Source: Bradyrhizobium sp. Ghvi | GTDB lineage: Bacteria > Pseudomonadota > Alphaproteobacteria > Rhizobiales > Xanthobacteraceae | Direction: 5' to 3' | Length of the DNA: 64,000 nucleotides | NCBI RefSeq assembly: GCF_900115265.1 | Contig: NZ_FOVU01000005.1 | Span: forward strand, 558,001 to 622,000 | Shown here: positions 47,084-56,256 of the stretch, piece by piece | Layout: the number at the start of each line of letters is the position of its first letter | Position numbering within the stretch: the first letter of the stretch is position 1 | Notes under the pieces: generated by a model | Database searches by the model: none | What the model saw: the letters and a program-made list of their open reading frames with translations, nothing else | What the model was told of the DNA's origin: nothing | Program-made: the position numbers and the translations under genes

Positions 47084-47986
47084 ATGTTGCACGTCAACCA
47101 TCCCCCGATCTCCACCGAGGAAGTCACTTACCGGAAATACATCGAAGTGCTCGATACGCAGATGGCCTATGTCGACGTCGGAACCGGCGACCCGATCGTG
47201 TTCCTGCACGGCAATCCGACGCCGTCTTATCTGTGGCGCGACATCATCCCGCATCTGCTGCCGTACGGCCGTTGCCTCGCGCCGGACTATGTCGGCATGG
47301 GGAATTCGGGCGTTGCACCGAAGGGCTCCTATCGCTTCGTCGATCACCAGCGCTATCTCGACGCCTGGTTCGATGCGATGGGGCTGAGCAGGAACGTGAT
47401 CCTTGTCGTGCACGATTGGGGTTCGGCGCTCGGCTTTCACTGGGCCCATCGTCATCCCGAGAGGGTCAAAGCGATCGTCTACATGGAGGGCATCGTGCGC
47501 CCGTTCCGTTCCTGGGCCGAATGGCCCGACGCGACGCGCGCCTTCTTCCAGGCGCAACGGAGTCCGCAAGGCGAAGACATGATCCTGCAGAAGAACCTGT
47601 TCATCGAATATCTCCTGCCGCTGCGCCATATCGCGCCGGAGGCGCTGGAGGTCTATCGCCGCTATTTCCGCAATCCCGGTCCGAGCCGCCAGCCGATGCT
47701 AACCTGGACGCGCGAATTGCCGATTGAGGGCGAGCCTGCCGATGTGATCGCGATCGTCGAGGCCTATGCGGATTGGATGTCGAAGAACCGGATCCCGAAG
47801 CTGTTCATCGATGCCGAGCCGGCAGGCTTCCTGATCGGCGCTCAGCGCGAGTTCTGCAGGGCATGGCCCAACCAGGAGACCGTCCTGGTGAAGGGATCGC
47901 ACTTCCTGCAGGAGGAGGCGCCTCAGGAGGTCGGCGAAGCAACCGCGCGCTTCGTCTCGAAAGTGCTGGCCGGGCAGATCAGTTAG
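47084..47986 (+). CDS. Haloalkane dehalogenase (HLD-II type)
   Basis: A 300-residue alpha/beta-hydrolase that replaces a halogen by hydroxyl. The ATG at 47084 has GGAG eight bases upstream. Active-site residues are visible: N44 (HGNPTP) and W112 as halide-binding residues, nucleophile D111 (VVHDWGSA), E135 as catalytic acid (YMEGIVRP, the HLD-II placement) and H273 (GSHFLQEEA). It is not the well-known DbjA of Bradyrhizobium; the sequence differs clearly. The CGNR-type regulator is divergent. Epoxide hydrolases share the fold, but the HDW and halide residues argue against one. Confidence 0.88.
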   Translation: MLHVNHPPISTEEVTYRKYIEVLDTQMAYVDVGTGDPIVFLHGNPTPSYLWRDIIPHLLPYGRCLAPDYVGMGNSGVAPKGSYRFVDHQRYLDAWFDAMGLSRNVILVVHDWGSALGFHWAHRHPERVKAIVYMEGIVRPFRSWAEWPDATRAFFQAQRSPQGEDMILQKNLFIEYLLPLRHIAPEALEVYRRYFRNPGPSRQPMLTWTRELPIEGEPADVIAIVEAYADWMSKNRIPKLFIDAEPAGFLIGAQREFCRAWPNQETVLVKGSHFLQEEAPQEVGEATARFVSKVLAGQIS

Positions 47987-48005
47987 GTCATCGCGAGTTG
48001 GACTT

Positions 48006-48041
48006 CGCTTCACCTCTCCCCCGCCGGCGAGGGGTGAAGCG
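48006..48041. terminator. Hairpin between convergent genes
   Basis: CGCTTCACCTCTC and GAGGGGTGAAGCG form a 13-bp stem with one wobble pair, around a CCCCGCCGGC core. It lies between the dehalogenase and meaB stop codons. It probably ends transcripts from both sides, and belongs to the common CTCTCCCC-type repeats of this group. Confidence 0.55.
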
Positions 48042-48044
48042 GCT

Positions 48045-49034
48045 TCATTGCAGAAGCTTCATGATCTCCTCGGCGGCGAGCGCCGGCGCGAGATGGCCAT
48101 CGGCAACTTCGGTCTCGATCTTGCGGACCTTGGTCCGTACCGATGCCTCGCTGCGCAGCCGCGTCAGCATGCGCTGCTCCAGCATTGACCACATCCACTT
48201 GACCTGCTGGTAACGCCGGCGCGCGGCGAACTCGCCGCACGCGTTCATTGCCTTGCGGTGATCCAAAACCTTCTGCCAGAGTTCGGCGATACCGGTGCCG
48301 GCCAGCGCCGAATAGGTGACGACAGGCGGATGCCAATGCTCCGACCGTGGCGTCAGGATATGCAGCGCGCCGCGATAGTCGGCGGCGGTGATGTTGGCGC
48401 GTTTGAGATTGTCGCCATCGGCCTTGTTGATCGCAATCATGTCGGCGAGCTCGACCAGGCCCTTCTTGATGCCCTGCAGCTCGTCGCCGCCCCCAGGCAA
48501 CATCAGCGCGAGAAAGAAATCGGTCATGTCGCAGACCGCAGTCTCCGACTGGCCGATGCCGACGGTCTCCACCAGCACGACATCGAAGCCGGCCGCCTCG
48601 CACAAAAGCATCGCCTCGCGCGTCTTGGCGGCGACGCCGCCGAGCGTGCCAGACGACGGCGACGGGCGGATGAACGCGTCGTTGGACGCCGACAATCGTG
48701 CCATCCGTGTCTTGTCGCCGAGGATCGAGCCGCCGCTGCGCGCGGAGGACGGATCGACTGCGAGCACGGCGACCTTGTGGCCCTGCTCGATCAGATAGGT
48801 CCCGAGCGCATCGATCGTGGTGGATTTGCCGACGCCGGGCGAGCCGGTGATGCCGACGCGAACCGCCTTGCCGGTGTCCGGCAGCAGCATCTGTACCAGC
48901 TCGCGCGCCAGCGCCTGATGGTCATTGCGCCGGCTCTCGACCAGCGTGATGGCTCGCGCCAGCGCCGCGCGATGGCCGGCGCGCAAGTCGCGAGCGAGGC
49001 CGGGAATGTCCATAGGCGTCTTCTTCTCAACCAT
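48045..49034 (-). CDS. meaB: Methylmalonyl-CoA mutase-associated GTPase MeaB
   Basis: A 329-residue G3E GTPase that protects and reloads the B12-dependent methylmalonyl-CoA mutase. Walker A is GSPGVGKST at 64-72. Switch regions AVDPSSARSGGSILGDKTRM and ETVGIGQSE follow, as does the NKAD base motif and a C-terminal dimerisation arm. The start at ATG 49034 or ATG 49013 (MDIPGLARD) cannot be decided. It is on the same strand as the mutase genes further upstream (51.2-55.7 kb) but separated by two other genes. Older names are ArgK or ygfD. Confidence 0.9.
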   Translation of the reverse strand: MVEKKTPMDIPGLARDLRAGHRAALARAITLVESRRNDHQALARELVQMLLPDTGKAVRVGITGSPGVGKSTTIDALGTYLIEQGHKVAVLAVDPSSARSGGSILGDKTRMARLSASNDAFIRPSPSSGTLGGVAAKTREAMLLCEAAGFDVVLVETVGIGQSETAVCDMTDFFLALMLPGGGDELQGIKKGLVELADMIAINKADGDNLKRANITAADYRGALHILTPRSEHWHPPVVTYSALAGTGIAELWQKVLDHRKAMNACGEFAARRRYQQVKWMWSMLEQRMLTRLRSEASVRTKVRKIETEVADGHLAPALAAEEIMKLLQ

Positions 49035-49090
49035 GCCCTGCTTTACAACGGCGGAAGCAGGCAGGCGAGGGGCCAGCAGGCCTTCGTCAT

Positions 49091-50077
49091 TCAGGACTTG
49101 GCAAAACCGGCCGCCCTCATGGCCTGACCCATCTGGCGATCCGCCTGCTCCATGAAGGTCTCGAACTCGCCGGCATCGCGCCACACCGTGCCGAAACCGC
49201 GTCCGGTCATGAAGTCCTTGAACGCGGAGGAGTCGGAGACTTTCTTCAAGGCCGTGGTGAGCCTGGTGACGATTTCCGGGGACACGCCCTTGGGAGCGGC
49301 AATGCCGCGCCAGGAGCTGGTGGAATAGTCGACGCCGAGCGTCTCTTTCAGCGTCGGGACGTCCGGGAAGCTCGGATTGCGCGCGTGCGCCATGATCGCA
49401 AGACTTCGCGCCTGACTGGCCTCGATGGTGGCGCGCGCCTCAGGCACCGAGCAGGTGGTGAGATCGAGGTTGCCCGCGACGAGATCCTGCATGGCGGGTG
49501 CGGCGCCGTTCGACGCCGACCAGGCGACTTGATTTGCCGGCATTCCCATCGCCTGCATCCAGCCGACCAGCGCGAGATGCCAGATGCCGCCTTGTCCCGT
49601 GCCTGATGCCCTGAACCGTCCCGGGGGCGAAGCCTTGATGGCATTCACGAGATCTTTCGCACTCTTGTATGGCGAGGAGGTGGAGACCTGGACGCCGGGC
49701 GGGTCTTCGTTCATCAGCGCCAACGGAGTGAAGTTCCGCGGCGTCAAATGCGTCATGGCTTGCCAATGCAGCATCGCGATTTCGACGGTCAGCATCCCGA
49801 TGGTGTAGCCGTCCGGCCGCGCGGTTGCGATCTCGCCATGGCCAACGACGCCGGATCCGCCGGTGAGATTGACGACGTTGAACGGCTGGCCGAGCTCCTT
49901 CTCCAGCAGCGTGGCGATGATGCGCGCCGTTGCATCCGAGCCGCCGCCCGCGCCCCAGGGCACGATCAAACTCACCGGCCGTGCCGGATAGACCTGCGCG
50001 CGTGCGGGCGTGAACAGAGTGGACGCGGCGGCGGCCACAGAAGAAGCCGCAAAAACCCGGCGGGTGATCCCTGGCAT
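49091..50077 (-). CDS. Tripartite tricarboxylate transporter binding protein (Bug/TctC family)
   Basis: A 328-residue periplasmic solute receptor. The twin-arginine-like leader GITRRVFAASSVAAAAS ends near residue 28 (ARA-QV). The family motif YPARPVSLIVPWGAGGGSDATAR comes next, with the later MDVPTLKE-type region seen as FPDVPTLKETLGV. No TctA or TctB membrane subunits are nearby, which is common for Bug orphans in this group. It may bind a dicarboxylate for the neighbouring propionate/methylmalonyl route, but the ligand cannot be told. The ATG at 50077 is used; an ATG at 50119 would add 14 residues. Confidence 0.85.
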   Translation of the reverse strand: MPGITRRVFAASSVAAAASTLFTPARAQVYPARPVSLIVPWGAGGGSDATARIIATLLEKELGQPFNVVNLTGGSGVVGHGEIATARPDGYTIGMLTVEIAMLHWQAMTHLTPRNFTPLALMNEDPPGVQVSTSSPYKSAKDLVNAIKASPPGRFRASGTGQGGIWHLALVGWMQAMGMPANQVAWSASNGAAPAMQDLVAGNLDLTTCSVPEARATIEASQARSLAIMAHARNPSFPDVPTLKETLGVDYSTSSWRGIAAPKGVSPEIVTRLTTALKKVSDSSAFKDFMTGRGFGTVWRDAGEFETFMEQADRQMGQAMRAAGFAKS

Positions 50078-50198
50078 CGATGAACCTGGCGGCGCCCTCG
50101 GGAATCGGGCTGGTGTCAAGCCGCCATTTTACGCGGCCTTGTACGGATGTCGCAGGCGGCCGCTCCGCGGCGCCATGAGCAACGGGTTTCGTCGGAGC

Positions 50199-51013
50199 TC
50201 ATGGCTGTTCGTCAGAGTCGCCCTTTGGTCGCGCGCCGCCGAAAATGCGTGTCCCCTCCGGCGCAAGGAAGGGCTTCAGGCTCTCCCACGGGACGAACGC
50301 GACATATTGGCCCTCGGCGTAGGGGCCGACCGCATAGGGCGGGTAGTGGAAGGTGAGGCCGGAACTCCTGCCTGTTTCGGTCGATGGCGCGAGCGTCACG
50401 GCGCCGATCTTGAGCAGGCTAGGTGTGAGGTCTTTGAACCATTCCTCGGTCGCGGTCTCGCTGCTGTCGCGCTTCTTCTTCTCGATCTTCAGCGAGGCGA
50501 TCACGGCTTTCACCATCGCCTTCATGGTCGGGCCATTGTCGGCGGTCTCGGTGAAGAACGGCCGGATCGAGATCCGCTTGTTCTCGGCCTTGTCCCAAAG
50601 ATCGTATTCACGTCCGAATTGGGATGGGCGCCGTGGGTATCCATGTAGTCGTCGCGCAGGACGCTGATATAGCGGTCGCCAACCACCGAGCGGATCGAAT
50701 ATTTGCGCTCGAAATCCCAGCCGCCATCCCTGAAGAATTGCGGATCCTGCTTGCGCGAGGCGGCAGCTTCGGCGGCGTTCTTGTCGAGCCACTTCTTGCC
50801 TTCGGCGAGGCAATCGGCGGCGAGTGCAGCATCGGCCTTGATGTTGTCGTCGAGGAAGATTCGCGCGTCGATGTTCCTGTTCTTGACGACGGCATCGGGC
50901 TTGGGATCGGCGGCGAGGGAAGGGTAGCCCAGGGCGATCGTCGCGACAGCAGAAAGGATTGCGAGGAAGCCGGCCCGCGCATTTGCACGAAGATATGTCA
51001 CTTCAATATCCAT
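50199..51013 (-). pseudogene. DUF3298 (RsiV-like) exported protein gene, frameshifted
   Basis: Two frames together make one exported protein. The first (from ATG 51013, signal ends at SLAAD near residue 35) runs through DFERKYSIRSVVGDRYISV and DDYMDTHGAHPNSDVNTI. The second resumes as LWDKAENKRISIRPFFTE and ends with YVAFVPWESLKPFL and the tail GDSDEQP. The break is near 50598-50602: ATCTTTGGGAC seems to lack one base compared with the expected Ile-Leu-Trp-Asp. Total length is two bases over a multiple of three. It may be a recent mutation or a sequencing error. The family is found in lysozyme-sensing RsiV-type proteins, but here no sigma gene is near. Confidence 0.75.
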
Positions 51014-51171
51014 CAATCTGTATCCGACCGCCGTCAAGGTGCTCGGATCCCTGCGTGAACGTAGTGATTGCAAGATGAACCGGCGCAGAACGCGCGACGC
51101 GAATGACCGGATCGTGGAGATTGGTCGCGGCGGCGTGCTTGGCGGTTTGATACCGATTGAGCGCGGCCGAT

Positions 51172-53328
51172 CTACTCCGCCGCCTCGCTATGCCCGAGCC
51201 GGGCATTCAGCTTGCGGATCAGCTCCTCAGCGGCGTCCGCGATCACGGTGCCCGGTGGGAAGATGGCCTCGGCGCCGGCGGCGTAGAGCGCGTCGTAATC
51301 CTGCGGCGGCACCACGCCGCCGACGATGATCATGATGTCCTCGCGTCCCTGCTTCTTGAGCGCGGCCTTGAGTTCAGGCACGGCGGTGAGGTGCGCGGCG
51401 GCGAGCGAGGAGACACCGAGGATGTGGACGTCGTTCTCGACCGCCTGCCGCGCCGCTTCGTCGGCGGTAGCAAACAGCGGCCCGATGTCGACGTCGAAGC
51501 CGATATCGGCAAAGGCCGACGCGATCACCTTCTGGCCGCGGTCGTGGCCGTCCTGGCCGATCTTGGCGACCAGGATGCGCGGGCGGCGGCCCTCGGCCTC
51601 CTCGAAGGCGTCGATCAGCGCCTGAACCTTCTCGACCTGGTTGCCCATGCTGGATGCTTCCCGCTTGTAGACGCCGGTGATGGATTTGATCTCGGCGCGG
51701 TGCCGGCCGAACACTTTCTCCATCGCGTCCGAGATTTCGCCGACGGTGGCTTTGGCCCGCGCCGCGTCGATCGCGAGCGCGAGCAGGTTGCCGTTGCCTT
51801 CGCCGGCAGAGCGCGTGATCGCGGCGAGCGCGGCATCGACGTCCTTCTGGTTTCGCTCCGCCTTCAGCCGCTTCAGCTTGTCGATCTGAAGCCGGCGGAC
51901 ATTGGTATTGTCGACCTTCAAAATCTCGATTCTGTCCTCGTCGGTCGGCCTGTACTTGTTGACGCCCATCACCGCCTGCTTGCCGGCATCGATCCGGGCC
52001 TGGGTCTTGGCCGAGGCCTCTTCGATGCGCAGCTTGGGCACGCCCGCCTCGATGGCTTTCGCCATGCCGCCGAGCTCCTCGACCTCCTGGATATGACCCC
52101 AGGCCTCGGCGGCGAGATCGCGCGTCAGGCGCTCGACATAGTACGAGCCGCCCCAGGGATCGATGATGCGGGTGGTGCCGCTCTCCTGCTGCAGGAACAA
52201 CTGGGTGTTGCGGGCGATACGCGCGGAGAAATCGGTCGGCAGCGCCAGCGCCTCGTCCAGCGCGTTGGTGTGCAGCGACTGGGTGTGGCCCTGCGTCGCC
52301 GCCATCGCCTCCACGGTTGTGCGCATGACGTTGTTGAACACGTCCTGCGCGGTCAGCGACCAGCCCGAGGTCTGGCTATGCGTGCGCAGCGACAGCGAGC
52401 GCGGGTCCTTCGGGTTGAACGGTTTCAGCAGCTTCGCCCAGAGCAGGCGCGCGGCGCGCAGCTTGGCGACCTCCATGAAGAAGTTCATGCCGATCGCCCA
52501 GAAGAACGACAGCCGCGGCGCGAACCGGTCGACGTCGAGCCCGGCGGCCAGGCCGGCGCGTAAGTATTCGACGCCGTCGGCAAGCGTATAGGCGAGTTCG
52601 AGGTCCTGCGTCGCGCCAGCCTCCTGCATGTGATAGCCGGAGATCGAGATCGAATTGTACTTCGGCATCTTTTGCGAGGTGTAGGCGAAGATGTCCGAGA
52701 TGATCCGCATCGAGGGCGCAGGCGGATAGATGTAGGTGTTTCGCACCATGAACTCTTTCAGAATGTCGTTCTGAATGGTGCCCGACAGCTTCTCCGGCGG
52801 CACGCCCTGTTCTTCGGCCGCTGCGACATAGAGCGCGAGGATCGGCAACACCGCGCCGTTCATGGTCATGGATACGCTCATCTGGTCGAGCGGAATGCCC
52901 GCAAACAGCGTGCGCATGTCGTAGATGGAATCGATGGCGACGCCGGCCATGCCGACGTCGCCGCCGACGCGCGGATGGTCGCTGTCATAGCCGCGATGGG
53001 TGGCGAGGTCGAAGGCGACCGAGAGGCCCTTCTGGCCGGCCGCGAGGTTGCGGCGATAGAACGCGTTGGAATCCTCCGCCGTGGAGAAGCCGGCATATTG
53101 CCTGACGGTCCAGGGCTGGTTGACATACATGGTCGGGTAAGGGCCGCGCAGGAACGGCGCGATGCCCGGATAGGTTTCGAGGAAATCGAGCCCGGCGAGA
53201 TCAGCCTCGCCGTAAGCGGGCTTCACCAGAATGCCCTCGGGCGTCAGCCACGGCTCGGCGCTGCCTGACGGCGCGGCGGCTGCGGTGCGCTCAAAGGCGA
53301 CATCGGCGAAGTTGGGAATGCGGCTCAT
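51172..53328 (-). CDS. mutB: Methylmalonyl-CoA mutase, large (catalytic) subunit
   Basis: A 718-residue B12-dependent mutase, converting methylmalonyl-CoA to succinyl-CoA in propionate use. The substrate channel segment TMYVNQPWTVRQYAGFST is near residue 70-87. The cobalamin-binding motif DGHDRG is at about 590, followed by the rest of the Rossmann-like domain with the usual GG and late SLL-type segments. The start ATG 53328 (MSRIPNFADV) fits the family. It is 21 bp downstream of the GFA-family gene. With mutA and meaB it forms the succinyl-CoA branch. Confidence 0.95.
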   Translation of the reverse strand: MSRIPNFADVAFERTAAAAPSGSAEPWLTPEGILVKPAYGEADLAGLDFLETYPGIAPFLRGPYPTMYVNQPWTVRQYAGFSTAEDSNAFYRRNLAAGQKGLSVAFDLATHRGYDSDHPRVGGDVGMAGVAIDSIYDMRTLFAGIPLDQMSVSMTMNGAVLPILALYVAAAEEQGVPPEKLSGTIQNDILKEFMVRNTYIYPPAPSMRIISDIFAYTSQKMPKYNSISISGYHMQEAGATQDLELAYTLADGVEYLRAGLAAGLDVDRFAPRLSFFWAIGMNFFMEVAKLRAARLLWAKLLKPFNPKDPRSLSLRTHSQTSGWSLTAQDVFNNVMRTTVEAMAATQGHTQSLHTNALDEALALPTDFSARIARNTQLFLQQESGTTRIIDPWGGSYYVERLTRDLAAEAWGHIQEVEELGGMAKAIEAGVPKLRIEEASAKTQARIDAGKQAVMGVNKYRPTDEDRIEILKVDNTNVRRLQIDKLKRLKAERNQKDVDAALAAITRSAGEGNGNLLALAIDAARAKATVGEISDAMEKVFGRHRAEIKSITGVYKREASSMGNQVEKVQALIDAFEEAEGRRPRILVAKIGQDGHDRGQKVIASAFADIGFDVDIGPLFATADEAARQAVENDVHILGVSSLAAAHLTAVPELKAALKKQGREDIMIIVGGVVPPQDYDALYAAGAEAIFPPGTVIADAAEELIRKLNARLGHSEAAE

Positions 53329-53349
53329 GGCTTCAACCATCATAAACGC

Positions 53350-53814
53350 TCAATCATGATCCGGATGCTGATGGCTGACGATCGTCGCCATCTTCTCCGG
53401 TCCGTAATTCTGCTGCGTGGTTTGGCTCGGCAAATTGGAGATGCCGACCACCCAGCCAAGGCGGGATTCAGTTCCGTACTGCCGCGTCGGGATAACCCGG
53501 TCGGGGCGGTCGAACGCGCCGGTCATGATCTCGATCCGGTCACCGTCAATGCGACCAAAACTCAGCGGCGTGCCGCAGGCGGCGCAATAGCCGCGGTCGG
53601 CGATCGTGGAGGAACGGAAGAATGACGGCTCGCCCTTGGTCCAGGCGAAGTCGGTTTTGTTGATGTCGGCAAAGGAAGCGAAGGGCGCGCCGCTCGCCTT
53701 CTGACACATCCGGCAATGGCAGATCGAAACCCGGTTCGGTGCCGCGGTCAGCGCAAAGCGCACCGCGCCGCATTGGCAGCCGCCGGTGAGAACGGGTTTG
53801 CTGGCCTCGGTCAT
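53350..53814 (-). CDS. GFA family protein (glutathione-dependent formaldehyde-activating-like)
   Basis: A 154-residue zinc-binding protein of the Gfa/CENP-V family. Zinc cysteines are GGCQCGAVRF (two), CHCRMCQ (three) and YCAACGTPL (two). The true substrate of most members is unknown. It lies between mutA (overlapping its stop by four bases) and mutB (21 bp downstream), so it is translated within the mutase operon. Whether it plays any role with the mutase is unknown. Confidence 0.88.
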   Translation of the reverse strand: MTEASKPVLTGGCQCGAVRFALTAAPNRVSICHCRMCQKASGAPFASFADINKTDFAWTKGEPSFFRSSTIADRGYCAACGTPLSFGRIDGDRIEIMTGAFDRPDRVIPTRQYGTESRLGWVVGISNLPSQTTQQNYGPEKMATIVSHQHPDHD

Positions 53815-55679
53815 GCCTGCTCCATCCGAAGATAAGCGTCCTGTAGCGTTGCAAGCGCATCGCCACCGGCGAAGACGAAGCCCGTGACGCCAGCGGCCCG
53901 CAGGGCAGCCTCGGCCTCCCCGGGGCGGCCTGCCAGATAGATATGTCGCGCACCCGCCGTTTGCAGGGCCTTTGCCGCGGCTTCAGCGTGTTCCGCATAG
54001 ACCTTGTCGCTGGAACAAAGGCAGGCAAGCCCGGCGCCGGAAGCCTTGAAGGCCGCGGCCAGCGCGGCGGGATCGGCACAACCCTCGCTGTCCGTGGCCT
54101 GGATGCCGCCGGCCTCGAAGAAGCTCTTGGCGAAGGTCGCGCGCGCCGTGAAATCGGCGGGCGTGCCGAGATTGGCCAGGAACACGCTTGGCCGCGCGCC
54201 GCGTGCCTTGAGGGCTGCATCGGATTTGTCGCGCAGCACTTCGAACGGCTGCGACAGCCGGATCGGCGGCAGCGGATCGAACTTGTACTTCTGCTCGCCA
54301 TAAGGCGCGAGCGCGATCGGCGCCGCCTTCAGCACGGTCGCCTCGCTCTCATGCAGGTTCGGAAACTCACTGGCGCCGGTCAGCACGTCGCGGCGCTTGG
54401 CGATATTGGCCTCACGTGCTTTGCGCGTGGCGGCGACCTTGCTCTGGAACAGGCCCTGCTGAAGTGCCGCAAAGGCGCCGCCGGCTTTCTCACTCTCCTG
54501 GAACAACGCCCAGGCGGCGTCGCAGAGCTGTGCAGTCAGGGTTTCGATGCCGCCGGCGCCGGCTGCGGGATCGCTGACCTTGGCGAGGTTGCTCTCTTCG
54601 AGCAGCACGAGTTGCGTGTTGCGTGCCACGCGGCGCGCGAAGGGATCGGGCAGGCCGAGTGCCAGCGTGTGCGGCAGCACGGTGATCGCGTTGGCGCCGG
54701 CAAGGCCGGCTGCGAACGTCGCAATGGTCGCGCGCAGCATGTTCACGTAAGGGTCGCGCTGCGTCAGCATACGCCAGGCGGTATCGGCGGCGATGAACAA
54801 CGGCTTCGGCGTCAGGCCGCATGCGGCTTCGATGCGCGCCCACAACAGCCGCAGCGCGCGGAACTTTGCCATCGTCAAAAACTGGTCGGCATCCGCGGCA
54901 AGCCGCGCATAGACCATGCCCTGCGCCTGCTCGAGGGGAATGCCGGCCCCTTCGATCGCGCGCAGATAAGCAACGGCGCAGGCGAGCACGAAGGCGAGCT
55001 CCTGCACTTCGGAGCCTCCGGCATCGTGAATCACGCGTCCGTCGGCGGAGGCGAATGGTCCCTTGAAGCCGAGCGCGGCAAGGCCCTCGATGGCGCCGGT
55101 GACGGCCGGAACGATCTCATCCCAGGTGTAGGGGCTATGACCCCACACCGCGCCGGCCGCAAGCGGATCGAGCCCGAAGCGGATGTTGCAGGCGGCAGGA
55201 TCGAGACCATTGCTCTTCACATATTCCGCGACATGGATCGCGGCCATCCGCGATTGCGGACCGATCTCAAGCTCGATACCGATGTCGGCATCGAGATGAA
55301 TGTCCTTCAACACTTTTGCGATCGCATCGGCCGAAGGTTCCAGGCCGAAGCCGCGCGCGCCGTTGGCGCCGGCGAAGACGAGCGCAAGTCCCGTCGCCCC
55401 GTTCTCCAGATCCTGCAACGCCTGCGCATTCGCGAGAGCCGCATCGGGATGGTCGATCCGCTGCATGATCTGCCATGGTGCGGCGGCCGGCCGTCCGACC
55501 ACCGGCGCAATGCCCTTGGCGCGCGGATAGAGCGGCTCGATCTTCAGACCGTCATAGGTCTTGCCGACCAGCTTCTCGAACGGCGCGCCCTTCAGCACGC
55601 CGTCGACGAGCTTGCGCCAATCCTCGACGGTCGCCTTGGGAAAATCGGCCGCCAGCGGCAGATCGTCGGTCACGGAGGT
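53811..55679 (-). CDS. mutA: Methylmalonyl-CoA mutase, small subunit
   Basis: A 622-residue non-catalytic partner of MutB. It keeps the TIM-barrel half, with segments such as WQIMQRIDHPD and YDGLKIEPLYPR. The C-terminal B12-like domain lacks the DxHxxG motif (the region reads FLANLGTPADFTARATF), as expected for the small subunit. The ATG at 55679 is preferred over one at 55700. It is the first gene of the mutase transcript, and its stop overlaps the GFA gene start (ATGA). Confidence 0.92.
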   Translation of the reverse strand, partial: TSVTDDLPLAADFPKATVEDWRKLVDGVLKGAPFEKLVGKTYDGLKIEPLYPRAKGIAPVVGRPAAAPWQIMQRIDHPDAALANAQALQDLENGATGLALVFAGANGARGFGLEPSADAIAKVLKDIHLDADIGIELEIGPQSRMAAIHVAEYVKSNGLDPAACNIRFGLDPLAAGAVWGHSPYTWDEIVPAVTGAIEGLAALGFKGPFASADGRVIHDAGGSEVQELAFVLACAVAYLRAIEGAGIPLEQAQGMVYARLAADADQFLTMAKFRALRLLWARIEAACGLTPKPLFIAADTAWRMLTQRDPYVNMLRATIATFAAGLAGANAITVLPHTLALGLPDPFARRVARNTQLVLLEESNLAKVSDPAAGAGGIETLTAQLCDAAWALFQESEKAGGAFAALQQGLFQSKVAATRKAREANIAKRRDVLTGASEFPNLHESEATVLKAAPIALAPYGEQKYKFDPLPPIRLSQPFEVLRDKSDAALKARGARPSVFLANLGTPADFTARATFAKSFFEAGGIQATDSEGCADPAALAAAFKASGAGLACLCSSDKVYAEHAEAAAKALQTAGARHIYLAGRPGEAEAALRAAGVTGFVFAGGDALATLQDAYLRMEQA

Positions 55680-55763
55680 CATACGGCCAAGGGCTCCCAA
55701 GCGGCTTGTTATTCGCAGGCGAAATTGCCACGGCGGACCGCCCCTGCAAACGGTTGTTTTTGG

Positions 55764-56255
55764 TTAACCGGTATCCGGAAGCCGCTCAATGCCTTGCGTC
55801 GAGACGCTGGCAAGCCCGTCTCGCACACGAATGCCTGAGATCACCCGGTCCGGTGCGATTTCGGCCAGCGGCACCAGCACGAAAGCGCGCTCGAACAGGC
55901 GCGGATGTGGCAGGGTCAGATCGGGCTTTTGCAGCGACACGTCGTCATAGGCGATCATGTCGAGATCGAGCGTGCGCGGACCCCAGCGCCGCTCCTTGGT
56001 TCGCGTGCGGCCGAATTTCTGTTCGACCCTCTGAAGCACGAACAGCAGTGCATGCGGATCGAGGTCGGTCTCGATCTCGACGCAGGCATTAATGAAGGGA
56101 TCCTGGTCCTCATCGCCCCAGGGCGGCGTCGCATAGTCGGACGAGCGCGCGACCACCGCACCTTGCGCCATGCCGCAGATCTGGACGATCGCCTTAGCGA
56201 ATGTCGCGCGGACATCGCCGACATTGCCGCCAAGCGCGATCAGCACGCTTGCCAT
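55764..56255 (-). CDS. folK: 2-amino-4-hydroxy-6-hydroxymethyldihydropteridine pyrophosphokinase
   Basis: A 163-residue folate enzyme (HPPK) that pyrophosphorylates the pterin ahead of the synthase step. The N-terminal ALGGNVGD, the WGDEDQDPFIN loop, RRWGPRTLDLDMIAYDD (metal and ATP site) and PHPRLFERAFVLVPL are all present. It is last in the folP-folB-folK operon, one base after folB. Confidence 0.95.
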   Translation of the reverse strand: MASVLIALGGNVGDVRATFAKAIVQICGMAQGAVVARSSDYATPPWGDEDQDPFINACVEIETDLDPHALLFVLQRVEQKFGRTRTKERRWGPRTLDLDMIAYDDVSLQKPDLTLPHPRLFERAFVLVPLAEIAPDRVISGIRVRDGLASVSTQGIERLPDTG

Positions 56256-56256
56256 G

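Noticed and set aside
50199..50600. Second half of the frameshifted gene as an independent gene
   Set aside because: It has no good start of its own, and its content continues the DUF3298-like protein begun in the other frame.
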